31,179 nt of DNA from a virus. Location of the stretch: positions 1 through 31,179 of IMG/VR virus record IMGVR_UViG_3300031957_002709. One strand, written 5' to 3'. The position numbers and the translations under genes are program-made. Of the stretch, positions 13,835 through 22,387 are shown one piece after another (the first letter of the stretch is position 1; each line of letters starts with the position of its first letter). Below the pieces are notes generated by a model. That model saw only the letters and a list, made by a program, of their open reading frames with translations. It ran no database searches and had not been told where the DNA came from.

Positions 13835-13870
13835 AAGGACTTATGACTTTTCGTTGTAAGTCCTTTTTTT
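13835..13870 (+). terminator. Intrinsic terminator after the tRNA fragment
   Basis: AAGGACTTA (13835-13843) and TAAGTCCTT (13857-13865) form a 9-base perfect stem with a 13-base loop, followed by TTTTT. It may be the terminator of the host tRNA carried in the att region, and can also end integrase transcripts. Confidence 0.7.
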
Positions 13871-13873
13871 GTA

Positions 13874-13920
13874 GTAGCAGATACAAAGTAGCAGATACGA
13901 GCATAAAAGGTAACAGATAC
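13874..13920 (+). promoter_or_regulatory. Arm-type integrase sites, P' arm
   Basis: Three direct copies: GTAGCAGATAC at 13874-13884 and 13888-13898, and GTAACAGATAC at 13910-13920. Same orientation and core as the P-arm set. Confidence 0.7.
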
Positions 13921-13926
13921 GATTCC

Positions 13927-14133
13927 TTAAAATTGCTTAAATCTGTATTTCTTAGTGGCTCTTTTATGAAGTGAATATGCAGGCTTTTTATCCATTTGAA
14001 CTTCTTTATATGAATATTCATCCCTTACTTCAGAAAGTAATTGCTTTACCCGGCTGTAATCCTTCCAGGTGTTTGTATAGCTGGTTTTCTGCTTCCCAGT
14101 CTCTTTGTGTGTAACTATGAATTTAACTTTCAT
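13927..14133 (-). CDS. Small basic protein beside attP
   Basis: 68 residues, very basic, starting MKVKFIVTHKETGKQKTSYT and ending HKRATKKYRFKQF. No domain is recognised, although two strands then a helix (YSRVKQLLSEVRDEY) suggest a small alpha/beta or Arm-domain-like fold. The leader has CCTTAT/ATAAGG around the ribosome site. Being next to the P' arm, an excision factor is conceivable, but it also ends the late operon. Uncertain. Confidence 0.55.
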   Translation of the reverse strand: MKVKFIVTHKETGKQKTSYTNTWKDYSRVKQLLSEVRDEYSYKEVQMDKKPAYSLHKRATKKYRFKQF

Positions 14134-14192
14134 GATTCTTTCCTTATGTGTTTATATAAGGATACTTTAGAGCAAGGGACAAAAGACGGGGC

Positions 14193-14393
14193 TTATTTCA
14201 AAAGAGGAATTTCAAGGAACCAATCAAAGGCTGAGGATTGTTGAGCCTGGTTATCTTTTAAATCCGAACCAGTGACTTCAATTGTATTGTTATTGCCGGG
14301 GACATAAACATCTTTCTCAACATAGACAACAGTGACAGAGCAGCCAGAAGTAAATAAAAGTATAGATAGAATAAATAAAAGTTTATATATCAT
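14193..14393 (-). CDS. Small lipoprotein, possible outer-membrane spanin subunit
   Basis: The start at 14393 (MIYKLLFILSILLFTSGC) is preferred because it gives a clean lipoprotein signal; a longer frame starts at 14441. The signal has a basic start, a hydrophobic core and a Cys after SG. The mature part is about 48 residues (SVTVVYVEKDVYVPG..). It overlaps the end of the gene for a membrane-anchored coiled-coil protein, the arrangement of Rz1-like proteins with their partners. Spanin is inferred from place and build. Confidence 0.6.
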   Translation of the reverse strand: MIYKLLFILSILLFTSGCSVTVVYVEKDVYVPGNNNTIEVTGSDLKDNQAQQSSAFDWFLEIPLLK

Positions 14394-14691
14394 CTTCTCT
14401 CTCTGGCTCTGGTTGTTGCTTCTTTGTGTTTTCAACAGCAATCGCTTTAGTTAACTCTGTAATTGCATTAGATGTCTTGTCCATGCACTCTATAGACCTT
14501 TCTGTAAGTCTGGAATGTGTTTCTTTCCAGTCTTTCCGCTCTTCTGTGTGTCGTTCTATTGCCTGCGTCCTGTCTTCTCTATTCTTCCGGTCTGAATAGA
14601 TATACAGAGCAATGAAAATAATAAGAGATAAAGCAAGTGGACCGTGTTTTTCAAGTAAGGAAAATAGTGATTCTATGAATGAAATTTCCAT
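14383..14691 (-). CDS. Membrane protein with coiled coil (BhlA-type holin or inner spanin)
   Basis: 102 residues: a short amphipathic start, one transmembrane segment (about 18-33, PLALSLIIFIALYIY), then a charged coiled-coil (DRKNREDRTQAIERHTEER..). The first 40 residues resemble BhlA/UviB-type holin proteins (EKHGPLALS.., then YSDRKNRED), while the long periplasmic-type helix and the lipoprotein behind it fit an inner spanin. Its ATG overlaps the previous stop by one base. Confidence 0.6.
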   Translation of the reverse strand: MEISFIESLFSLLEKHGPLALSLIIFIALYIYSDRKNREDRTQAIERHTEERKDWKETHSRLTERSIECMDKTSNAITELTKAIAVENTKKQQPEPEREDDI

Positions 14692-15029
14692 TATTCATCT
14701 TTATGTAAACTACTCTCTATGGTTTTTAATGTTCTCCATAAATGCAGAGTAGTGGCACTGGTGGCGAAAAACATTATGAATCTTATTGCACTTTGTGTAT
14801 TTCCCCCTAGATCTTCCAGCCAGCCATAATGTGCAGCTGCTGCAAACAAAAGAGTCCCTGAGCCAATTATAGCTTCCCCTATAAGTTGATATGAAATAGA
14901 ACTTGATAGCCTCTTAGGCCTACCAGTTAGATTCTTCTTATATTTGCTGAAACTTGAAGCAACAACCAAAGATAAAAAGACTGTTATTAAACCCATGATA
15001 AAAATTAAGAATGTAAGTATTTCTTCCAT
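14691..15029 (-). CDS. Probable holin, three transmembrane segments
   Basis: 112 residues with hydrophobic stretches at about 4-26, 50-66 and 80-96 (LTFLIFIMGLITVFLSLVV, IGSGTLLFAAAAHYGWL, AIRFIMFFATSATTLHLW), a basic loop KYKKNLTGRPKRL and a charged tail. The small size, position after the fibre genes and neighbouring lysis-like genes make a holin likely. No sequence family is recognised. Confidence 0.55.
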   Translation of the reverse strand: MEEILTFLIFIMGLITVFLSLVVASSFSKYKKNLTGRPKRLSSSISYQLIGEAIIGSGTLLFAAAAHYGWLEDLGGNTQSAIRFIMFFATSATTLHLWRTLKTIESSLHKDE

Positions 15030-15409
15030 TATTCTGAACCCGTTTTATAGAATGACCATCCAAAAGCATGCACAGCATCAAAGACAATTTGTGCATAGCC
15101 TTGAGCAATAATAAGCTGCTCTCCTGTCATCTTGTGCTGGGCTCGCTCGATACCCAGCAGCAGATCATTTAAAAAAGCCTTATCAGCTTTTAACCTCTGT
15201 CTTTCTACTTCCCTTCTATTTAACCATTTCTTGACCCAGCCCAATAAACCTGAGTAGTCATTACCATCATAGGCTACATCATGATTATAGGCGGCTTTAT
15301 TCCAGTAAGGGTGCACTATTTCTACACCTGGTGGAACTTTTGGAATCCATTTTTTAGACCAGTGACCATTCGGGCCTAAATAGGTTTTTGTATCGTCGTA
15401 AGGTTTCAT
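15029..15409 (-). CDS. Phospholipase-A2-like protein of the lysis region
   Basis: 126 residues. HPYWNKAAYNHDVAYDG (33-49) holds a His43-Asp44 pair in the order seen in secreted and parvovirus-type phospholipases A2 and the related phage DUF1353 proteins, and KADKAFLNDLL (74-84) supplies the second Asp, Asp76. The calcium loop of animal enzymes is not evident, although the LGPNGHW region could serve. No signal peptide is visible. It overlaps the previous stop by one base and precedes the holin-like gene, where an endolysin is normally found. It could attack host membranes at lysis, or be a virion entry factor. Confidence 0.6.
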   Translation of the reverse strand: MKPYDDTKTYLGPNGHWSKKWIPKVPPGVEIVHPYWNKAAYNHDVAYDGNDYSGLLGWVKKWLNRREVERQRLKADKAFLNDLLLGIERAQHKMTGEQLIIAQGYAQIVFDAVHAFGWSFYKTGSE

Positions 15410-15870
15410 TACAAAGCCTTAATCCTTGCAGAGTGCTCTTTATGATACTTGAAAGCATTCTTCTTGCCCTCTGTAAAAACCATCTGCAACTCTGCTTTTG
15501 TGAGGTCGTAGACTTTCGAGCCTTGGTGCCAGCCTTCATATACCTCACCATCTTCAAGTGAATCAATGGCTTCAGTAATGTTTATGTAATCAGAAGTCCT
15601 GGCTTTAATTATTACACCAGGGCGAACTTCAACAGCATTGTTTTCAAGTTGCTGGCTTAAGATTGCTTTAGATTCCTTAATGGCCTGGTCTTTATTTAAA
15701 ACTGGCTGATACTCTGCTATAATCCCGGCAAGCTCTGCCACTTTTGGCTTTGGATCTTCATAAGGCCATTTAACAATTCTATCACCACGAATTTCTAACC
15801 CCTGTTTTGGATTTCCAGAGGCGTGACCAGCAGGATCATATTTATAGATTATTGCTTCAATTAAACTCAC
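15409..15870 (-). CDS. Tail-fibre-linked protein, DUF4376-like
   Basis: The GTG start at 15870 gives a GTGA overlap with the fibre stop and has GGGAGG about 8 bases upstream; the longer ATG-started frame (15942) would overlap the fibre by 76 bases. About 153 residues. The C-terminal half (VIIKARTSDYINITEAIDSL..YDLTKAELQMVFTEGK) follows the DUF4376 pattern of proteins encoded after tail fibres, thought to be fibre assembly or tip parts. The N-terminus (YKYDPAGHASGNPKQ) is fibre-like. Confidence 0.65.
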   Translation of the reverse strand: MSLIEAIIYKYDPAGHASGNPKQGLEIRGDRIVKWPYEDPKPKVAELAGIIAEYQPVLNKDQAIKESKAILSQQLENNAVEVRPGVIIKARTSDYINITEAIDSLEDGEVYEGWHQGSKVYDLTKAELQMVFTEGKKNAFKYHKEHSARIKAL

Positions 15871-18020
15871 GGTTCTACCTCCCATATAGTCATATTTCCT
15901 GATCGAGCAGATCCAAGTTTTGCGCCTCCAGAGCCAAGCCAATAGCAGGTACCCCCAGTTTGACCAAATCTAGCTTTATAAGTTCTGGCTGATGTTGTAC
16001 TTGCTGAAACTTTAAAGACTAAGCAAAACGCTTCTCCTCCAGTACTCACATAAAATTGTTGAGCCGCTATTGCATCTGCATCTGAATCTTTAAATAAAGC
16101 AATGGCTGCCCCATATCCCGCACCATTCACCCAACCCGAAACCATGATAATTAAATCATTGCTTCCGCTTGTCGGTGTAATGGACGTATCTAAGCCACAT
16201 GAACCCCCTTCTGTTTGCTGAGGTATTGTATTATCGTCAGGGATTGCTGTTGTGGTCGATGCATAAGTATTATCTTGGGTTGAAACAACTTGTTTTACCT
16301 TTCCTCCACCACTACCCCCACTTGCTGAACTTCCAACTAGCTTCCAATTGGTCCCGTCATGGTGAAAATGATAAATAGTATTCATCTTCATTTCTATGTC
16401 AGTGTCATCTGGAAGTAAAAAGGTATTGGTTCCAGTTGCATGTTTGATTGTGGGGACCTGACCAGAGGCAGACATAGTTAAAAGTAATTCAGTTTGTCCA
16501 GTTGCAGGCACAATAGAATCTAAGTCATCAGTTGCAGCTGCTGATTCATTGCCAATTGCATGAATCATTTGAGTTTGTGTTACAGCACCTGAAGATATAG
16601 TTAAAGTTGTGGAAGTTTTAAAACCCAATCCTAAGAGAGTGTTTATGTTTTTATTTTGTGCATCAAGGTTTCCACCAAGTTGAGGTGTGGTATCATCAAT
16701 TAAATCATCCATACCACCAACACCAGCAACCTGAGTATCTACATAAGCCTTAATACTCTGTTGAGTTGCCAAAGCTGTTGCAGAGTCTGAAGCCATGTTA
16801 TCTTCATCTAAACAATCAGATACATTTGCGGTGGTTGGGAAGTCTATGGAATTGCCGTTTAAATCTAAATCCCCACCAAGTTGTGGTGTGGTATCTTCAA
16901 CTACGTTTTCAAGTTTAGTCGCTAATAGTGCCGGCCAGTCTGTGCCGTTACTTGGCGGTGCTGCAACTGCTTCATCAATCAAGTCATTTTCAATTGTGCA
17001 GTTATCAAGTCTCAAAAGTGTTGTTCTAGCTCCGGAAAGGTAAAGCTCAACTTCAAAGAAAAGTTCAGCGTCTTCTTCTGTCAGGTTTAACAGCTCTTCA
17101 ACTGCATATGATGAAAGGTCAAAGTTTGCAGAAAAGCCTTCAAAGCCTAAAAGCCCAGAATCATCTGCAACTATTAAAGCAACATTAGTTGCCGCTTTAG
17201 TCCCAATGAAAGTAATATCATATTCTAAATCAGAAATTTTAATTACTGAAGTATCACCAGCGGCTAACGTGGACATTGCTTCCAAGCCGGTCTTCATATC
17301 AGCAGCTGAAACACCATATTCAAAAGTGGCCTGATCTGCTCCGAACCCTAAAACAAAATTGCCGCCTCTGCATTCCTTATCAATCTTCACTTTCTGCTGT
17401 TCGTTTATTCCAGTTCCACCAGCAATAGTTTCAGTTACAGTAATTGAAGGGGCTGAAAGAGTCGAAAAAGATTCCTGCAGAGCAATAGGGCTTTCTTTTA
17501 GTTTAAGAATCTGGACTTCTGCGGTGCTTCCATCGCCTTCTGTTTTGGTGAAAATTGCCAAGTCTGAAATAGGGACAATATTTGTAAGGTCTCCAGAAAT
17601 AGCAGTACGGGCACCAACTGAATCAAAAGTTACAGTCCATGGACCACCATCAGAGCCAGTAACAGTAACACCACCTGCAGAGGTAATAGAAGCCAGGCCG
17701 TTTAATGCAGTGGATAAATCAGCGACTGAGATATCATAATCAAGTGCTGCAGTTGTATCAGCCCCATAAGTAAGTGTAAAAGTACCAGATGTTACAGACT
17801 GGTCAATTCTCCCCATAGCAACCCGGAGAGTTTCAGTAGTAACTTCTATGTTTGAGTAAGGTGTTCCAGGGTTGCCGGGGTTACTTTTCAGGAGAACTAC
17901 CCGCAGTGGAACAACATCACCCTGAGTAAATTTAATTGTGGATTCTTCGGAAGGGTCTCGAAAACCTTTAACGAGTTTTCTATTGTCGGTATCGATCCAG
18001 AGGTATTTTTCAAAACTCAT
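15867..18020 (-). CDS. Tail fibre / receptor-binding protein
   Basis: 717 residues. An N-terminal domain (1-95) probably attaches to the tail. Two related beta-domains follow (about 95-185 and 215-300), each with a pattern like GTFTLTYGADTT..A..DLS.AL. Then come two copies of the classic fibre motif EDTTPQLGGDLDLNGNSI and DDTTPQLGGNLDAQNKNI with ATQQSIKAYVD between them, and a glycine/serine-rich linker (ASGGSGGGKVKQ). A C-terminal beta domain (about 590-717) is probably the receptor-binding head. The leader has one copy of the repeated late-gap motif. Confidence 0.85.
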   Translation of the reverse strand: MSFEKYLWIDTDNRKLVKGFRDPSEESTIKFTQGDVVPLRVVLLKSNPGNPGTPYSNIEVTTETLRVAMGRIDQSVTSGTFTLTYGADTTAALDYDISVADLSTALNGLASITSAGGVTVTGSDGGPWTVTFDSVGARTAISGDLTNIVPISDLAIFTKTEGDGSTAEVQILKLKESPIALQESFSTLSAPSITVTETIAGGTGINEQQKVKIDKECRGGNFVLGFGADQATFEYGVSAADMKTGLEAMSTLAAGDTSVIKISDLEYDITFIGTKAATNVALIVADDSGLLGFEGFSANFDLSSYAVEELLNLTEEDAELFFEVELYLSGARTTLLRLDNCTIENDLIDEAVAAPPSNGTDWPALLATKLENVVEDTTPQLGGDLDLNGNSIDFPTTANVSDCLDEDNMASDSATALATQQSIKAYVDTQVAGVGGMDDLIDDTTPQLGGNLDAQNKNINTLLGLGFKTSTTLTISSGAVTQTQMIHAIGNESAAATDDLDSIVPATGQTELLLTMSASGQVPTIKHATGTNTFLLPDDTDIEMKMNTIYHFHHDGTNWKLVGSSASGGSGGGKVKQVVSTQDNTYASTTTAIPDDNTIPQQTEGGSCGLDTSITPTSGSNDLIIMVSGWVNGAGYGAAIALFKDSDADAIAAQQFYVSTGGEAFCLVFKVSASTTSARTYKARFGQTGGTCYWLGSGGAKLGSARSGNMTIWEVEP

Positions 18021-18060
18021 AATTCACCAAGGTTTTTTAATTCTTAGTGAATTGTCAACT
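18021..18060 (-). promoter_or_regulatory. Late-gap motif copy 1
   Basis: On the minus strand AGTTGACAATTCACTAAGAA (plus 18041-18060). The part AATTCAC (18047-18053) can pair with GTGAATT (18021-18027) immediately before the fibre start codon, giving a 7-base stem with a 19-base loop that covers the ribosome site. Confidence 0.6.
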
Positions 18061-18065
18061 TTAAT

Positions 18066-19304
18066 TTATGGTGGTGTATGATACTCAAAAGCTGAACCAT
18101 CAGTTTTATTAACGTGCAAATATACAGCATGGGCGATTGTGTTTAAGGTGGGCAAATCAACAGATAGGCTTTTATAAACCAACCCATAACCATTTGTTTC
18201 ATTATCTCCTAATGCTGGCATACTTGGAACTGTAGGACTCTCAAAATCAGGGCTGGCTATTTCTAGATAATAATAATCTGATCCATCAGCAGTGAGTGTT
18301 AGGAAAACGACTTCATCCTCAGTTTCACCAGTTCCCAAGTCATCAAAATAGAAATCACTTGAATAATTGCCGGTATCATAAAATCCGTAAAGTTTTATGG
18401 TTGCTGTGAATTTATTTGGAGTTGTAGCTCTAAAAATATCAGGAACTTTAAAACGTATTCGTCTAGTTCTTATTTCACATCTAATTAAAACATTAGTCCC
18501 AACTTCTTCATTAGCGACTTGGAAATCTATCAGCGCCTCAACAGGAGAGGTTTCCGCATCAGATATTGCTGTATACCATGTATCATTGGCTAATTCATCA
18601 TCATATTTTTCTAGCGTATAATCTCTAACATCAGTAATTGTTGAAAAAGGTGAGGATTCATTTAAATCATTGGCTGCATAAACATCATTTGGTGTACTAC
18701 TCAATCTTGGATTTGTTATTTCACAGATGCAGGACGTAAATGAAGGTGTGCCAGTTTCATACCTGTATTCTGTTCGGGATCTTATAAATTGTGTCTCCAC
18801 ATCCGTAACCCACTCCGATTCTGCTCCTCCTGCAGTTTTCTCTATTGGTACAACTTCATAGTATTCAGGATAATTAAGAACCTCGAACCATTGTTTTATA
18901 TGAGTCATTTTTGCAAGATCTTCACTTTCGCTTAGTAAGGTTCCAGAAGCATACCCAAGCTCATCTTCTAATAATTCTGACAAATTATAACTTGTAGGAA
19001 TATCATCAGTTGTGACAGCTCCGCCACCTGTATTTATAGAATCTGTCTCTACTGCAGGTTTGGGATAGAGAGCGTTTTCCATTTTTTGAAGTGTATCGGG
19101 TGTGCCACCAGCATTTGCATATAAATCACCTTCATCAATCGGCCACTCATTATCTGCATCAAAATCGGCAGAGTGAACCGCCTCAACACATGCCTGTCTT
19201 TCGTCACATGCGTTTTTAATCTCACCTAAAATTGTAAACAATGGCCGTTTTGCTACATCAATCCAATTGGCATAAGCCCAAAAATCTAACCATTTAGAAG
19301 CCAC
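18066..19304 (-). CDS. Tail structural protein, unknown
   Basis: 412 residues. The N-terminal 70 are acidic with Trp and Tyr (KWLDFWAYANWIDVAKRPLF), the middle is rich in Thr/Ser and Glu, and the C-terminal 180 are beta-rich (FTATIKLYGFYDTGNYSSDF). No transmembrane or catalytic motif. Placed between the tail-tip-like genes and the fibre, it is probably a tail-tip or fibre-base component. Confidence 0.6.
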   Translation of the reverse strand: MASKWLDFWAYANWIDVAKRPLFTILGEIKNACDERQACVEAVHSADFDADNEWPIDEGDLYANAGGTPDTLQKMENALYPKPAVETDSINTGGGAVTTDDIPTSYNLSELLEDELGYASGTLLSESEDLAKMTHIKQWFEVLNYPEYYEVVPIEKTAGGAESEWVTDVETQFIRSRTEYRYETGTPSFTSCICEITNPRLSSTPNDVYAANDLNESSPFSTITDVRDYTLEKYDDELANDTWYTAISDAETSPVEALIDFQVANEEVGTNVLIRCEIRTRRIRFKVPDIFRATTPNKFTATIKLYGFYDTGNYSSDFYFDDLGTGETEDEVVFLTLTADGSDYYYLEIASPDFESPTVPSMPALGDNETNGYGLVYKSLSVDLPTLNTIAHAVYLHVNKTDGSAFEYHTPP

Positions 19305-19308
19305 TTAA

Positions 19309-19719
19309 TCACCCCTCAAAAACTGAATAAGAAACTATATAATATTTATCATTAACTTTTATGCACCAATGGCCAGCGCCTGCTGCACTATTTGGAATCT
19401 CCCCATTAGTGTGTCGCTTTGCATAAATTGTTACATTTGAAGCCAACTCTGTACGGTCTGTGGGATTATCAAATCTCTTGGCTTTATATTCATTGTCATT
19501 GGTAGCGGAAGTAATTTCAAAGTAATACAGAGAAGAGCCAGCAGTGCTTGGTGTCATTAATTGCTTAGACCTCTGCCCATTTGGGTAATGTGAGGTTAAT
19601 GTTCCTGCCTGGCGAACAAGCGGCACAGACCGCACACCATCCCGCACTTGTTCAAACCTTCTCGCACTGAGATTGTCACCCGGCTTAAACTTGCCAATAG
19701 CCTGCTTATCATTGCTCAT
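19309..19719 (-). CDS. Small tail-tip or baseplate-like protein
   Basis: 136 residues. A basic N-terminus (GKFKPGDNLSARRFEQVRDG) recalls the first residues of phage baseplate proteins that dock to a hub; the rest is beta-rich. Its ATG overlaps the previous stop. No family is recognised. Confidence 0.55.
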   Translation of the reverse strand: MSNDKQAIGKFKPGDNLSARRFEQVRDGVRSVPLVRQAGTLTSHYPNGQRSKQLMTPSTAGSSLYYFEITSATNDNEYKAKRFDNPTDRTELASNVTIYAKRHTNGEIPNSAAGAGHWCIKVNDKYYIVSYSVFEG

Positions 19720-20408
19720 TAGACACTATCCGAAAAGCTATATATTGTATCATTCCAGCCACCAGGACCAGAAACAAGAAATTCTTCAGAAAGTTCATGA
19801 AAGTTTGCCCCAACTTCTCTGGAGTTCCATGAAGTTTTCAAGGCGTTTATTCCTGCAGGAAGACCAGGTATTTTACCAGACTGAATTTTATAAATATCAC
19901 CGATATCTTCCAGGCCTTTATAAACGTTGGTAGTGTACCAGGTTCTTCTAATAACCGGGGTTCCAGTAAGAAAGCCACGAACACCAGCAAATGAAGATGT
20001 AGATTCAAAGCCCAGGAATAAACCATCATCTGAGAATAAAGCCCCGTTTTGCTCTGAACCTTGAGAGCCGGCAAAGTCTTCAAAATCTGGATGTGTTTCA
20101 ATTGCCTCTTCAGATAGTGAAGAATAGTAAGAATAAAGCGGCTTTGTGGGGTTACTTTCCAAACCAAATAACTGCACATTAAATGTATAATTACTGGCTT
20201 CACCGCCTACGAGCTGAACACCTATTACTTTTACATCATTCAACTTTTCAAATGAATCCCCGATTTTAGGCCGGTGACTGAAAGCTTTCCCTGCATCAAC
20301 TTTATATGAGGCTGAGCCGGTTATTGTCTGGTCTAAACTCCAGTTTAAATCCCAGTCTGGCTGTAATTGTAATACTGAAGACTTTGAACCTTTTTTTACA
20401 ACTGACAT
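19719..20408 (-). CDS. Tail-tip-like protein
   Basis: 229 residues, beta-rich, starting MSVVKKGSKSSVLQLQPDWD. The spread of aromatic and glycine residues and its position directly after the tape measure fit a distal-tail or tip protein. No domain is identified by eye. Confidence 0.55.
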   Translation of the reverse strand: MSVVKKGSKSSVLQLQPDWDLNWSLDQTITGSASYKVDAGKAFSHRPKIGDSFEKLNDVKVIGVQLVGGEASNYTFNVQLFGLESNPTKPLYSYYSSLSEEAIETHPDFEDFAGSQGSEQNGALFSDDGLFLGFESTSSFAGVRGFLTGTPVIRRTWYTTNVYKGLEDIGDIYKIQSGKIPGLPAGINALKTSWNSREVGANFHELSEEFLVSGPGGWNDTIYSFSDSV

Positions 20409-20410
20409 AA

Positions 20411-21739
20411 TTAAGCCCCCATTCCGTTATTATTTTTCTTTTGCCCCTCTTTGGGTAAAGTGTTCTTTGCAATCATCTCTAAAAAGTTCAGCTGCTTTCT
20501 CTGAATCTCTATAGGGTTTCCAGCGCCAACATTTCCACCACCACCAATTGAAGCCAAAGAAGAAACAGCAATGCCTTTTGATTTGCCTTTTTTATTGATT
20601 TTTTCGGGGTCTGTGAAATCTCCCAATTCATCCCCAGGACCAACTACTTTTTTAGTAACATCCCAAAGCGAACCAAGACCTTTTTTAGCAATCTCCCAAT
20701 TCTTTTTGGCATCTTGTTGGCTCTTTGTATCATCTTCCATTTTTACATTTCTGCGGGCAAAGTCTAACTTTTGCTCATAAGATATATTTCCATTGTTCGC
20801 ATCAGCTTTTTTAATTACACGAAGCTCATGTTCAATATCTTTTTCAGTTATTTTATTTGGGTCTCTGCCTTCTTCTCTTGCTTGTTGCTTTGCCATAAGA
20901 ACAGCCTGCTTTCTTTCAAGCTTTTGAAATTCATTATTGTATTTCTCCATTTCTTCACGGGCTTTTTTTATCTCTTTGGTCCTTTTATCAAAACCAAGAG
21001 GCACACTTGCCCAATGCAAAAGCGTCCCAATTCCCGTTTTAATTTTGCTGGTTGCTTCATCTAAAGCCACCTTCATATTATTAAGGTTCTCAATGGCATC
21101 GGTTTTCATTATCCGGCCGGACTTTTCCATTTTCTCATTAAGCTTATCAAAGCCTTCAGTGCCGATTTTCTTAAGCACTTCTAAAAGTTTTGGCCCGGCA
21201 TCTTCACCCATTAAGGTAACAACATCTAAATAAGCCTTAGATTTATCTGTCGCTGAGTTATAATTCCGGGCAATTGCTTCAAGCCGATCTTCAGTAGATA
21301 AGGCGACAAATTGTTCTGTCGAATAACCCATTCTATTTATTATATCTACATATTGTTTAGAGCCCTCTTTCGCCTGTTGCACTCTGGTATTTATGGAACG
21401 TAAAGCCCCTAGTAAAGCTTCTGAATTTTGCCCAGCATCCATGACCAAATTCAAAGAAGTCTGAAACTTCTCCATATCCATTTGAGCTTCAGAAGATTGC
21501 TTTTTAATTTCCTGTGCAAAATCAAGAGTGCTTTTAATAGTGGCTAAAGCTGCACCAGTGGCAGCAATGGCACCAAGGACTTTACCAAACCCGTCTGCAA
21601 GTCGCTTAGTTCCTGAAACACTATTATCTAAATCTTTGGTCACACCCTTAGTGAAGTCTTTAACTTCTCCCCTCATGCTTACAAGATCTTTTTCAAACTT
21701 AGTGTAATCCGCTGAAAACGGTACTTTTAAACCTTTCAT
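20411..21739 (-). CDS. Tape-measure-like protein, short
   Basis: 442 residues, mainly helical. The start MKGLKVPFSADYTKFEKDLVSM, then a Gly/Ala hydrophobic stretch (FGKVLGAIAATGAALATIKS, about 51-70) and long charged coiled coils (200-330) are typical of tape measures. The length predicts a tail of only about 60-70 nm at 0.15 nm per residue, which is short. The C-terminus is polar and Gly-rich (GGGGNVGAGNP). It overlaps the upstream gene by 4 bases. Confidence 0.72.
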   Translation of the reverse strand: MKGLKVPFSADYTKFEKDLVSMRGEVKDFTKGVTKDLDNSVSGTKRLADGFGKVLGAIAATGAALATIKSTLDFAQEIKKQSSEAQMDMEKFQTSLNLVMDAGQNSEALLGALRSINTRVQQAKEGSKQYVDIINRMGYSTEQFVALSTEDRLEAIARNYNSATDKSKAYLDVVTLMGEDAGPKLLEVLKKIGTEGFDKLNEKMEKSGRIMKTDAIENLNNMKVALDEATSKIKTGIGTLLHWASVPLGFDKRTKEIKKAREEMEKYNNEFQKLERKQAVLMAKQQAREEGRDPNKITEKDIEHELRVIKKADANNGNISYEQKLDFARRNVKMEDDTKSQQDAKKNWEIAKKGLGSLWDVTKKVVGPGDELGDFTDPEKINKKGKSKGIAVSSLASIGGGGNVGAGNPIEIQRKQLNFLEMIAKNTLPKEGQKKNNNGMGA

Positions 21740-22380
21740 TTTGAAGCCTTCCTTGCTTTAAGCCAGATGTCCGCTTTTTCTTTCCCTCTTTCTTCAAGAA
21801 CGATTTTATATAAATCTTCATCTGACATTTTATTGAAGTCTGGTAAGTCGTTTTCTATGGCTTCAATCTCAAGAGGGTCTATGAATGATCTGGGGTTTCC
21901 TTTTATCTCTGAGAAAGTAGCTGCAAGCCAGTTAGCATAGCCAATAGACATATCCCAGGCTGTATTGTGGTCTATTCCATTTTTAACTAAAACTGCTATT
22001 GTGGATAACTCTTTTGGTGAGCTTACGTCCTTCCATCCACCTTCCCCAGAGTCTACAAAGTGCGGCACTCTTTGGTGCTCGCTCAGGTACTTAGTAAAGT
22101 GAAGGCAATGCTTTAATAAAACTTCTCTTGATCTCTTACTTAAATAAGCGGCTTTGAAGTAATCTTTTTTAGTTAATTTGAAGTTCTCAAAGTCAGCAAA
22201 TTTTAAAGTACAAGCCCGTAAAGCGACTACTAAATCATAAGATGTTATAATTTCATTGGAGTTTAAGAAGGGGCAGTTTAAGGCATGAAGCAAGGCTAAA
22301 TGCCCATAACTGAATGGTGTTAAGGTATAGCCAAATATTTTTGCTTTTGGCGGTAGGAGTGATCTGTAAAAAGTTTCCAC
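21736..22380 (-). CDS. Probable tail assembly chaperone
   Basis: 214 residues, helical. The N-terminus (FGYTLTPFSYGHLALLHALN) resembles tail assembly chaperones that precede tape-measure genes, and it lies exactly there, overlapping that gene by 4 bases. No second reading frame with an obvious slippery site was found, so a frameshifted gpG/gpT-type product is not indicated. Confidence 0.6.
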   Translation of the reverse strand: METFYRSLLPPKAKIFGYTLTPFSYGHLALLHALNCPFLNSNEIITSYDLVVALRACTLKFADFENFKLTKKDYFKAAYLSKRSREVLLKHCLHFTKYLSEHQRVPHFVDSGEGGWKDVSSPKELSTIAVLVKNGIDHNTAWDMSIGYANWLAATFSEIKGNPRSFIDPLEIEAIENDLPDFNKMSDEDLYKIVLEERGKEKADIWLKARKASK

Positions 22381-22387
22381 ATTCTTT

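Noticed and set aside
13833-14021. Frame on the minus strand across the attP region
   Set aside because: It covers the terminator and arm sites, lacks a ribosome site and overlaps the better-supported gene at 13927-14133.
15871-15942. ATG start at 15942 for the DUF4376-like gene
   Set aside because: It would overlap the fibre gene by 76 bases; GTG 15870 gives a GTGA overlap and a GGGAGG site at the right distance.
16795-17739. Plus-strand frames opposite the fibre gene
   Set aside because: They are shadows of the minus-strand gene, with unlikely composition and no ribosome sites.
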